From assembly GCF_019721995.1 (NCBI RefSeq), contig NZ_BLYC01000007.1:62001-126000 (forward strand): DNA of 64,000 bases, in the 5' to 3' direction. The stretch's first letter is position 1, and each line of letters begins with the position of its first letter. The notes beneath the pieces are model-generated. The model did no database searches. It was given only the letters and a program-made list of their open reading frames with translations, and was not told the DNA's origin. Position numbers and translations under genes: made by a program. Source of the stretch: Bathymodiolus japonicus methanotrophic gill symbiont. GTDB taxonomy: Bacteria; Pseudomonadota; Gammaproteobacteria; Methylococcales; Methylomonadaceae. Positions 50,099 through 60,600 of the stretch are shown here, one piece after another.

Positions 50099-51513
50099 GT
50101 TTCTCAGATAAATAATTTCCAAATTTGGAGCGCTTAAACTTAGGCGGTAACAACGAAATCTTCCCGCAATTTTTGCATAACACAAATCACTTTACTGGCA
50201 TCATGCATATAAGTGTTAAAAGTTTGCACAACTGAATCATGAAGATCTTCAAAAGTTTTAAAATACTTCATATGAGTCGAATCGCGTTTCGTATTTTTCC
50301 ATAATTTCTCAATCGGATTAAAATCCGGCGAGAACGCAGGGAGACGTTCTACTGTCAAACGATCTACATTAGCTAACTTAAATTCCTTAATAACACCGCT
50401 TCCATGATACGGGGACACCATCTTCAATTAGAATAATCTTGCCTTTATAATAAGCCAGCAATTGTGTTAAAAACTCAACATAGCTTTCACCATTAAAACG
50501 CCCAGATGTTTCAGCGTGTTGTAATATCATTGGCTTATAACTCTCGATTAAGACGTTGTCGGCAATAGAATATATCGCTTCCATAAAAAGCTTCTGTGTT
50601 GGATATTTCTCATTTTTTAAGCTTTTAAGAATAGCTAAAAATTCTTGAGGCAGCCCAGCTTCTTTTAAAAGTCTAAGTGACTTTGGTTTTATCTCATAAG
50701 CCAATGATTCTCGGTATTGAAAACTCCCTCCTTCGAGTTCGATCGTACCAACCCTTTTCGAATCCCTGATGTTTTCACTGTGGGTTGCTCTCCTATTGGA
50801 GCCCAGGTTCGTGCCAATGAACCCCACATAGCAAATGACACCTCATCACCGAATAAAACGACACTCTTTTCTTCTACCGCCTTTTCCATAATGGCAGGCA
50901 ATGTTTCTTCCAGCCACGTTTTTCTTTCAAGCTCGTACTTTTCTTCTTCTTGGCGATCAGTCACAAAACGAGCTTTTTGATAACTGAAGCCCAGTTTTTT
51001 CATTAGGCTTGATAAATAGTTCAAGTTATAACGAACTTCAAATTTTAACCAAATAAGCTCGGCAATCATCGCAGTATTCCATATTCCACAATGAAATCCA
51101 TTGTCTTCTGGGCCTTTCTTTATCAACTCAACCAATTTATTTTTCTGGTCTTTAGTTAACTTTGACTTCCGACCACGTCCTTGATAGTGTTGCCCTATTA
51201 ACCAACCGACACCTTTATGCATGAATGTTTTCAGCCAATTTATAATGGTTTTTTCACAGACTCACATTAGGCGTGCTATTTCTTTGATTCCCATGCATTC
51301 ACTGAACCAGAGTAGAGCTTGAGTTAATCGATATAAACAAATATTACTTAGCTTGAGAGCTGTCGCCATATTTTTTTTTAGTCGGTCTACAATTGACTTT
51401 GAAAAAGTGAGGGATACCATTTTTGACTGTTTCCGTTAGTGTTGGGACGAAAATTATAAGTCAGTTTCCCCTCTGTCGTTTTTGTTTGTTCGGAAATTAA
51501 TTTTCTGAAAGTC
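50099..51513 (-). mobile_element. IS630-family element, near complete, transposase with several frame breaks
   Basis: The ends resemble each other as inverted repeats (GTTTCTCAGATAAATAATTT at 50099; reading inward from 51513, ACTTTCAGAAAATTAATTT) and are flanked by TA, as expected for IS630/Tc1-type elements. The transposase starts MATALKLSNICLYRL at 51369. A TGA interrupts it after EIARLM, and later pieces (FGDEVSFAMWGSLARTWAP; YYKGKIILIEDGVP; FSPDFNPIEKLWKN) lie in different frames, giving at least two further frameshifts. All three catalytic acidic positions can be read. Inactive copy. It truncates the helicase gene at 51513. Confidence 0.88.
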
Positions 51514-52124
51514 TATAGTTCCGCTATGTAGTCAATGACTTCTGTTGTAACATCCTTTAATACTTTTTTATCATTCCATACATCTTCAAAATTTTGGGCG
51601 TATTGCTGGGTTGTATCTAAATCATCCGTTTTGATGATTTGGTTTAAAATAGTATTGTCCTTTTGATAACCTAACCCAGCACTGGTGAATTCATTGATCC
51701 CCATATAAACAAAGTTACTTTCATCATTTTTTAATCTTAAATGAGGCTGTATGTATTGATTTACTGCATTTGTCTTGAAGGAAACCTTTTGTTCAATCCA
51801 TTTTTTACATTCTTGTGCAATGGCTTTTCCTGTGAGTTCATTTTTTAAGTTTATCTCAAAATCAGAACCACTGATTGCTTTTTTTCGATGATTAGAATTG
51901 ATTTGAAACTGTCTTTGCTCTCTTTTGTTTTTATCTAGCTCTATAAAGGTAGGGTCGGTGAATATAAACCTTAGCTGCTTAATTTTATCGAGTTCTTTTT
52001 TTAATGCTGCATACCCATAGATAGAGAATATACCTGCTGCAATATCAACTTTACTACCCGTAGTAATGGTTTTCTTAAAGTCATCGCCAACTTTATCGGT
52101 CTTGTTATTAAAACTTTCTATCAC
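51513..52124 (-). pseudogene. Large helicase with PLD-like N-terminal domain, truncated by IS630
   Basis: 203 residues starting MIESFNNKTDKVGDDFKKTI. The sequence (SKVDIAAGIFSIYGYAALKK, YMGINEFTSAGLGYQKDN, FEDVWNDKKVLKDVT) matches the N-terminal phospholipase-D-like region of large SNF2/DEAD helicases found with restriction and phage-defence loci. The frame ends at the IS630 junction (IAEL-stop); the helicase domains are absent. This is the second truncated defence-type helicase in the window, after 13239-13733. Confidence 0.72.
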
Positions 52125-52293
52125 AGTGAATAATGTCCTGTTTAATTTCCATCGACAAAGGTATTATCCTATATCACTATCACCAAGATAGCGGTAAATA
52201 CTATATTTTGAAAGGATGTATGCTTTCAAAATTTGCCTGATATTCTCATATTTGACATGCTAATAAACGGCAAAGGGTCGTTTGTAGGTTATA

Positions 52294-52445
52294 CTCGATG
52301 TTCAAGTTTTTTAACTGATTGATTTTATTGATAATTTTACTGACAAAGAAAGCATCAACATCATTGTAAATCAATCACTTATAAAACAAAGCCGGAAAAA
52401 TTTACTTTTCTTAGCCCAGTTATAGCTGAAAACTTGAACATCGAG
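52294..52445. repeat. MITE-X (152 bp), copy 3, duplication TTATA
   Basis: IS-X-type ends and the 5-bp duplication TTATA on both sides. Confidence 0.94.
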
Positions 52446-52455
52446 TTATAGGATC

Positions 52456-52782
52456 TTAACCCATCTTCGTCACTTTCATCTTTCTAAGCCATTGATTCAT
52501 CGGTTTAAGCGATTTTTTGTCGAAAAATTCTCTTTAAAATCAATGGTGTTTTTTTTGAAAGTTTTGTAGTGCCATTTATATTATTTTTGTCGATAAATTC
52601 ATTGACTTTTGTCAAAAAAATCATCATTATTTGAGTGTAATTTACATGCGACAAAAATACTCTAAAAAATCCAACGTTTTATACAAAAACACAAAATCTG
52701 TAGTGCCAACTGGCTACTTTTTAAAATTTCAACCAATTGATTTATAACAACTACATCATCAATAGTGACGAAGATGGGTTAA
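52456..52782. repeat. MITE-H (327 bp), ends TTAACCCATCTTCGTCACT
   Basis: Perfect 19-bp terminal inverted repeats enclose AT-rich non-coding DNA with internal repeats (TGTAGTGCCA twice, in addition to a TTTTTGTCGA motif twice). No matching transposase is visible in the window. Confidence 0.82.
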
Positions 52783-52832
52783 TAAACCAATATTTCTAAT
52801 CTCATCGGCTCCACTCCGACTTTTATGAGTAA

Positions 52833-52859
52833 AAAACCACGTTCTAAGAACGTGGTTTT
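52833..52859. terminator. Bidirectional hairpin terminator
   Basis: AAAACCACGTTCT and AGAACGTGGTTTT form a near-perfect stem with A and T tracts on either side. No intact gene is adjacent now. The rest of 52783-52960 holds no gene. Confidence 0.6.
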
Positions 52860-52960
52860 GATTGCACCCTAGAAGGCTAGTCCATTGCCGCCTATTATTA
52901 ATTTTACGTCTTAATTTAGGACTCTAAGTCCTTTTCTATTTTCTCTTGAAACTTTACATA

Positions 52961-53424
52961 CTGAAGTTTCCCAATAATTATTTATGGTAAAATTGAAACT
53001 ATGCTACAACTATATGAAAAAAATAGTCTTTTCATTCGCTGTCAGCCCCGGACGGGCTGATAGTCTCCAGAAGGCGCAGGGAAATTTGCCAATCCGAAGT
53101 GCGCGATAGCGCGCGAGGGAGGCTAAAATTTTATCCCGAATAGCCGTAGAGCCATTTGTGGTAGCCATGACTGAGCTGCTTTGTACTCAGTCTGTGGCGG
53201 ACGCAGGGCGGCTGGAGCATCTCCTATTCGCTGCGTAGGTGAACGAATTACGGCGACAGGAGTCCCGGAATTTCGTGAGGTAGCATGGCGCGCCTGCGTT
53301 TCAAATGCTATTGCCTAAGGGGAATTAAGTAGGGGTTTGCTATAAACATGGCAAAACCACCTAAAATAAACCTCGATACACCAGCATTGTGTATTTCAGC
53401 TACTCAATAATTGGGAAACTTCAG
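52961..53424 (+). repeat. MITE-D (204 bp), split by a type B element
   Basis: 52961-53036 plus 53297-53424 add up to exactly 204 bases, the standard MITE-D length. Both CTGAAGTTTCCCAAT ends are intact. Confidence 0.93.
53037..53296 (-). repeat. CAGCG element type B (260 bp), copy 8, in MITE-D
   Basis: The flanks TTTTCATT and CGTTTCAAATG are contiguous in the other MITE-D copies (for example 59325-59340): exact insertion with no duplication. Confidence 0.95.
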
Positions 53425-53471
53425 TTTATGTGGATTAGATAGCTTCAGTAGAAAACCCAGCAAGAAAAGTT

Positions 53472-54680
53472 ATGGAAAATGAATTGAAAAAGACCCATCA
53501 GTATCATCTGGATTCCTTGCGGGGTATTGCAGCACTTGTTGTTGTTCTTACGCACTATATTGGCGCTTTTTTCCCTTATTCTGTTGTTGGCAAGCAGGGA
53601 GAGTATCAGCAGCATTATCTATTCGAAGACCTGTTTTTTTATCCGCCGCTTGGCCTGATGACTGCCGGGCATATGGCTGTGTGCCTATTTTTTATTCTGA
53701 GCGGTTACGTTCTTAGCTATAATTATCTGGGTGAAGCGAGGAATGTTAAGAAATTAACTGGGGCAATATTAAAACGCCCGATTAGATTGGCAGGCGTAGT
53801 TTTATGCACTCTCATTATAAGCGCATTTCTTTGGCGTGGAGGATTGTACTTTAATGAGCAACTTGCTGATGTAAGTTCGTCAAAACCTTGGTTCTTCAGT
53901 CTATGGAAAGGACACTTATCAATCAAAGAGTTTCTGATTAATATCAGCAGTTCACTGTTTGAAAAGGCAGCAAAATACAATGTTTCTCTCTGGACCATTC
54001 AGGTAGAATTATATGGATCAATACTGGTATTTTTAACGTTATTTTTTTGCAGTAATTTTAAATACAGATGGCTGATTTTTGCTGCCTTAATTCTGATTTT
54101 AGTAAAAAGTTTTTATCAGGGTTTTTTTTTAGGAATATTGATTGCCGACCTTGTTAAACATAAACCGATCTGCCTGTCGGTAAGGTTAAAGAAAAATATG
54201 GCTTTCTTCTTTGGGGGAGCATTTCTTTATCTCGGTGGATACCCGCACTACGCAAATATTGAATATATAAATAGCACTGTGTATCATTTTTTACCCGCTG
54301 ATACGGGATATGACGGTGGTTATCCTATGCTTGCGGCCCTTTTTCTGTTTTGCTTTATCTGTTTGCACGATAAGGTAAAAATATTGCTCAATATGCGGTT
54401 GTTGAAATACCTGGGGGAAATATCTTATGGCGTCTATGGTGTGCATATTTTAGTTATTGGCTCATTGTCTGCCTGGCTATTTTTGAACTTGTATAAATAT
54501 ATAGGCTATATTCCTTCATTTTTTGTTGTCCTTAGCTCGGGTCTATTTGTCATAATATGTTTAGCTCACTTAATCACTGTTTATGTGGATAAGCCAGCCA
54601 TCAAGCTTGCTAATTTCGTCGCTAGAATATTCGTAGAATATTTCTATTTGTTGTTACTGAAGTGCAAAACGTTTATTTGA
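53472..54680 (+). CDS. Acyltransferase 3 family membrane protein (OafA-like)
   Basis: A 402-residue integral membrane protein of the acyltransferase-3 family. The N-terminal HLDSLRGIAALVVVLTHY carries the family histidine and the LRGIA motif, and about ten hydrophobic segments follow. Members transfer acetyl or similar groups to O-antigen, exopolysaccharide or other envelope glycans. The next gene is a sugar acyltransferase-like fragment, which supports a role in surface glycan modification. The substrate is unknown. Confidence 0.9.
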   Translation: MENELKKTHQYHLDSLRGIAALVVVLTHYIGAFFPYSVVGKQGEYQQHYLFEDLFFYPPLGLMTAGHMAVCLFFILSGYVLSYNYLGEARNVKKLTGAILKRPIRLAGVVLCTLIISAFLWRGGLYFNEQLADVSSSKPWFFSLWKGHLSIKEFLINISSSLFEKAAKYNVSLWTIQVELYGSILVFLTLFFCSNFKYRWLIFAALILILVKSFYQGFFLGILIADLVKHKPICLSVRLKKNMAFFFGGAFLYLGGYPHYANIEYINSTVYHFLPADTGYDGGYPMLAALFLFCFICLHDKVKILLNMRLLKYLGEISYGVYGVHILVIGSLSAWLFLNLYKYIGYIPSFFVVLSSGLFVIICLAHLITVYVDKPAIKLANFVARIFVEYFYLLLLKCKTFI

Positions 54681-54711
54681 TTTTTTAGCATTTCACCTAT
54701 CTGGATAAAAT

Positions 54712-55197
54712 ATGCCAGAGAAAATTGTTATTTATGGATTGAGTGCATTTTCTGAAATGATGTACCATAACTTTACTCGATATAGCCAAACGACTGTTGT
54801 TGCTTTTTGTGTGGATGAGGAATATATGCGAGAGACAGAATTTTGTGGCCTCCCCGTGGTTTCTTTTCAGCAGGTGACAGAGCTGTACCCAGTCGAGCAA
54901 TATGAAATGTTTGTTGCGATTGGCTTTAGTCGTATGCGTAACCGTGCCTTAATGTTTGACAAAGCCAAGGTTAAAGGTTATTCACTGGTGAATTTTATTA
55001 GTCCAAAAGCCATCATTCGTGAAGATCTGATTATTGGGGAAAATAATGTAATTCAATCCAGTGTCGATATTGATATGTTCGTCACTATTGGCAATAACAA
55101 TGTGTTTTGGACAAGTTCTATTCTTGGGCACAATTTAGTCGTTGGCAATCATAATTACGTGTCGGGTAACTGTGGCTTGGGTGGCAACTGTGTTATT
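54712..55197 (+). pseudogene. NeuD/PglD-like sugar acetyltransferase, truncated by a type C variant
   Basis: About 162 residues: an N-terminal Rossmann-like region (KIVIYGLSAFSEMMYHN) that binds the sugar nucleotide, then left-handed beta-helix hexapeptide repeats (IIREDLIIGENNVIQSSVDI and onwards) as in NeuD/PglD acetyltransferases. The protein is cut after GGNCVI by the 281-bp element at 55198. The sequence after that element does not continue a recognisable hexapeptide repeat, so the 3' end is lost. It probably formed an operon with the preceding acyltransferase (31-bp gap). Confidence 0.8.
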
Positions 55198-55478
55198 CAG
55201 GCGCGCCATGCTACCTCACGAAATTCCGGGACTCCTGTCGCCATAATTCGTTCACCTACGCAGCGGATGGGAGATGCCCTGAACGCCCTGCGTCCGCAAC
55301 GACTACGCACAAAAGCCGCTTCGTCATTACTACCTAACTGGCTGGACGGCTATTCGGAATGCAATTCTTGCCTCCCTCGCGCGCTACTAGCGCACTTCGG
55401 ATCAGCGAATTGCCCTGTCGCCTACCAGGGACTAAAAATCATCACTCCGCTTAGGCTCCGTTTCCCTGATTTTAAGCG
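55198..55478 (+). repeat. CAGCG element type C variant (281 bp), mosaic
   Basis: L2 left end and R1 right end like type C, but the central hairpin (CCTCCCTCGCGCGCTA...GCGCACTTCGGAT) resembles type B and the last 50 bases resemble type A. The terminus is AAGCG instead of CAGCG. It looks like a recombinant between types. Confidence 0.85.
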
Positions 55479-55559
55479 ATTGCCTACGATAGAAAGGATA
55501 TTATGATGGCTGACAATTTGCCGAATCATGTGTACTCCTGCGATTATTGTTAAAAGCGT

Positions 55560-56659
55560 TTAAATAAATTTGCCAGGGAATATAGAGTCCGTAATAATCC
55601 CTGACACAACCACTCTGTCTTTACTCTCTGTTCTTGCCTTGTCTAAAGCTTTACTGGCCTTATTAAGTAAATTAAGTTTAACTTTAGCAGGTTTTAGCTA
55701 AGTACTACCAGAAGTTTTGTAAATAGCAATACCAATGGAAATTGTCAATGTAACTAAAAATTCTGCTGCGCTGAACTGTATCTCTTTCACAGTCTGTCTA
55801 ATACTTTGCGCAATCTCCTGCGCCTGTCCCTGATCAGTATTTGCCAGCAGCACGATAAATATTTCTCCCGTATAACGCACTAAAATATCATTATTGTCTA
55901 GCTGTGCGCGAAAACAGCAGCCACCGCTATTAAAACCTGGTCAGCTACTGCACGACCATATTCATCATTTAGCTGCTGAAAACCATCTATGCCTAGATAA
56001 AAACAGGATAATGGCTCGGTTGCACTATGCGCCCGGATAATTTCGTCATCCAGGCGCTGCTCCAGAAAGTGACGATTATTCACCCCGGTCAAGCTATCAA
56101 CCATGCTGTTGCGGGTGAGCGCCTCAAAATTCAATTGATTCTCCAGGCAAACCCCGACTACAGCGCTCATATATTCAATATAGTCAGTTGCCATTGAGTC
56201 CTCAAATTGTTGCGGGTCTATGCTACCCATATTCAATGTCCCCAGATATTTTCCTCGACGTAACAATGGAATAATGGCAATGCTAGCCGGTTTACGTTTA
56301 TCGTAGGCAAAAAAATCAGCACATTTTGCGGTTTTATAACTGCCTACGTAGGGTCTGGATGATAGCCCGAAAGTTGCTTGTAAAAGCTTATCATCAGGTA
56401 AAATAATCAACTGTGGCTTACTCAGTAAATCAAAACCACCTTCCTGTAGGAAATATTCCAGCTCTCCCTTTGCATCAATAAGACATAAGCCAATATAATC
56501 AAGGTTAAAAAGGTCTTGAGCGGTTAAAATATAGTCAAGCATTTCCACCAGAGATTCATGCTTGAGCAGCTCCTTTTCAAACACTTGAAACCGCTGTAAT
56601 GTAGAGCTATTAGCATGTACACTTCCTAACATACTCTCAAGCTGGCTTTGCAGGGTCAT
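55560..56659 (-). pseudogene. DUF484-GGDEF regulator, frameshifted with a nonsense codon
   Basis: The N-terminal part (from MTLQSQLESML at 56659, after an uncertain start) is a DUF484/GAF-like sensor region (FNLDYIGLCLIDAKGELEYF...). A GGDEF domain beginning MVDSLTGVNNRHFLEQRL follows. A one-base deletion near 55900 shifts the frame, and a TAG at 55698 interrupts before the final helix (LLNKASKALDKARTES). The active-site motif reads RYTGEIF instead of GGDEF, so even the intact ancestor was probably not a cyclase and may have been a c-di-GMP sensor or purely regulatory. It is divergent from ligA. Confidence 0.78.
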
Positions 56660-56748
56660 TAAGTCCGATGTTAGACCTTCTTCCAAAATAAATTCCCGAC
56701 ATTTAAAAGCGGTAAATACAAGACTACCAGTTTCAGCAAAAAACGTAA

Positions 56749-58785
<2,037 letters not shown>

Positions 58786-58806
58786 ATCAAAACAGCCATA
58801 AGCAGG

Positions 58807-58926
58807 CTAAGGTTTTTTTCCATTTACCTTAATAAACCTAAAAAAACCATCAATATCATGGTTATGCTCTAAAGCATAAGATTCACGTAATTCCCTTGTT
58901 TCTTTTAGAATTGGATCAGACCACAT
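58807..58926 (-). CDS. Small 39-residue protein downstream of a PIN-domain gene (possible antitoxin)
   Basis: It starts MWSDPILKETRELRESYALE, 5 bp after the stop of the PIN-domain fragment, and ends near 58807. Short proteins of this MWSDP type are frequently found next to PIN-domain genes in bacterial genomes, consistent with a toxin-antitoxin pair. The role here is inferred from context. Confidence 0.6.
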   Translation of the reverse strand: MWSDPILKETRELRESYALEHNHDIDGFFRFIKVNGKKP

Positions 58927-58931
58927 ATTAG

Positions 58932-59251
58932 TTACTCCTCAAGTAATTCAGTTGGTGTGCAAATAATAGGTGGCTCAAAGCTCATTTCTCGGCACACTTG
59001 TTCAATTTTTGGACGCATTATTGCATTGGCAATATGCTTGCAGTTCCATGTGAGTAAGAACTCAACACCATGAGTAGCTGCTACCGCAACATGGAAAGCA
59101 TCAATTTCAGCTTTTGTAGGTAATGAACCCTGAGAAATCAAAGATCTTGCCAGTTTCGCCGTTGTATCTAAGACTTCTAACTCAGCTATGCCTTCAATTG
59201 CAGCAAGTCGCTTTGCCGCTGCATTTTTATCTCCGCGAGATGCTTCAATAA
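58932..59251 (-). pseudogene. PIN-domain (VapC-like) protein, 5' end removed by MITE-D
   Basis: The frame reads EASRGDKNAAAKRLAAIEGI, then LPTKAEIDAFHVAVAATHGV and LLTWNCKHIANAIMRPKIEQ. The acidic D in EIDAFH and the LLTWNCKH strand are PIN-domain RNase features. The N-terminus with the first catalytic Asp is missing beyond MITE-D at 59252. Probably inactive. Confidence 0.75.
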
Positions 59252-59455
59252 CTGAAGTTTCCCAATAATTATTTATGGTAAAATTGAAACTATGCTACAA
59301 CTATATGAAAAAAATAGTCTTTTCATTCGTTTCAAATGCTATTGCCTAAGGGGAATTAAGTAGGGGTTTGCTATAAACATGGCAAAACCACCTAAAATAA
59401 ACCTCGATACACCAGCATGGTGTATTTCAGCTACTCAATAATTGGGAAACTTCAG
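59252..59455 (+). repeat. MITE-D (204 bp), complete, in the PIN-domain gene
   Basis: Both CTGAAGTTTCCCAAT ends are intact. No clear target duplication; one side may have been rearranged. Confidence 0.92.
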
Positions 59456-59494
59456 TTGAATATTAATGTAATGATCATAACTACCTGGCACCTG

Positions 59495-59655
59495 TTGGGT
59501 GAGTATACTCCGCTTTACGGTTTATGAATAAATCTGCGCACAAAATACTGCATCATAACTCTTGCCAATGGCTAAGGCCATTGTCTGCAAGTTCTACCTT
59601 GTCTTTCGCACTCAGATTTGTCACAAAATCCGTGCTCAACTGTGGTTTCCAGGAT
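59495..59655 (+). repeat. Dispersed intergenic repeat F, copy 2
   Basis: Diverged relative of 25575-25735, here ending two bases before the start of a PLP-enzyme gene, so it forms that gene's 5' region. Both copies are on the same strand. Untranslated structured RNA is possible but unproven. Confidence 0.6.
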
Positions 59656-59656
59656 A

Positions 59657-60569
59657 ATGAATCAGCGGCTTATTGAGCTAGAACAAAAAATAGGCGTATC
59701 ACACTTAGCAAAGATTGATGAGCCATTTATTACCAATCAGGGGCTAGAGCGGGATGATTTATTACACCCGGTTATTTCCGGCAATAAATGGCGCAAACTA
59801 AAATATATTCTGCAACATGCGGTGTCACTCAATACCCGCAAGATTATTTCTATGGGGGTGGGCATATTCAAATCATCTGTATGCCCTGGCTTATGCGGGT
59901 CACGAATTAGGCATAGAAACTTTAGGCATCATCAGAGGCGAGCGCCCCGAGACGTTGAACCCCAGCTTAAGCGATATGCAGGCATGGGGAATGGCTTTGG
60001 AACTTGTCTCACGTAGCGATTATCGGCAACTCAGAACATATAAGCAAAATAATGCTTTCCCCGGATTAAGCCCTGGCGAATATTGGTTGCCTGAAGGAGG
60101 CGCGTTAAATCTGGCATTGCAAGAAGTTGCTGAATTAGTGGCAGAGATCGATATAGATTACGATGTGCTTTGCGTGCCCTGTGGTACAGCAACAACAATG
60201 GCAGGGCTTGTCAATGCAGTTGCCGGGCAGAAACAGGTGCATGGGTTTGCTGCCCTAAAGGGAGCAGGTTTCTTAAAGGATGAGCTAGATAATTTTTTAG
60301 CACACAGTGCTGGGAGTTCTTTCGACTGGAGTATACATTTACAGTATCATTTCGGTGGTTTTGCTAAAATAAGCTCTGAACTACTACACTTTATACAACA
60401 GTTTGAGCAAACGCATAATATAAAATTAGAGCCTGTGTATACAGGTAAAATGCTGTATGGAATTTATGACTTAATCAGGCTGGGCTATTTTAAGTCGGGA
60501 CAAAAAATAATTGCTATACACACGGGGGGATTACAAGGCAATCGTGGCTTTGTATCTGTACCGATTTAG
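59657..60569 (+). pseudogene. ACC deaminase / D-cysteine desulfhydrase-family PLP enzyme, frameshifted
   Basis: From MNQRLIELEQKIGVSHLAKI the frame reads SGNKWRKLKYIL, where the PLP lysine is KWRKLK, then ISMG. It then breaks at a G-rich run near 59855 (GGGGGTGGG). The other frame continues AYSNHLYALAYAGHELGIET, VPCGTATTMAGLV and TGGLQGNRGF to the stop at 60569. The corrected protein is about 303 residues, normal for this fold-type II family, whose members release ammonia or sulfide from amino acids. The lesion is a single extra base in a homopolymer and could be a sequencing error or recent mutation. Confidence 0.82.
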
Positions 60570-60600
60570 ATGTAAATAAGGCACAAGAGTAGATAATACG

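Noticed and set aside
31-55478. CAGCG elements as self-splicing group I or II introns
   Set aside because: Precise, duplication-free insertion and strong folding fit, but the elements lie in both orientations relative to genes, avoid essential genes and show no splice-site rule at the flanks. I also could not find a group II domain V or a group I core by eye.
31-55478. CAGCG elements as in-frame palindromic elements like those of Rickettsia
   Set aside because: The net insert lengths (295, 260, 280) are not multiples of three, and host frames end within the elements.
31-55478. CAGCG elements as IS200/IS605, IS110 or Helitron-type derivatives
   Set aside because: These also avoid target duplication, but they need a fixed short target or a conserved flank. 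The bases next to insertion points here are varied (CCCA, ATTT, ATCG, CTGC, ACGT, TTTG).
31-55478. Integron attC sites or a CRISPR array
   Set aside because: There is no integrase, no R'/R'' core pairs and no regular spacers; the elements are scattered and nested, not arrayed.
55479-55559. Continuation of the NeuD-like gene after the type C variant
   Set aside because: An open frame follows but shows no hexapeptide repeats or similarity to the family, so continuity is not supported.
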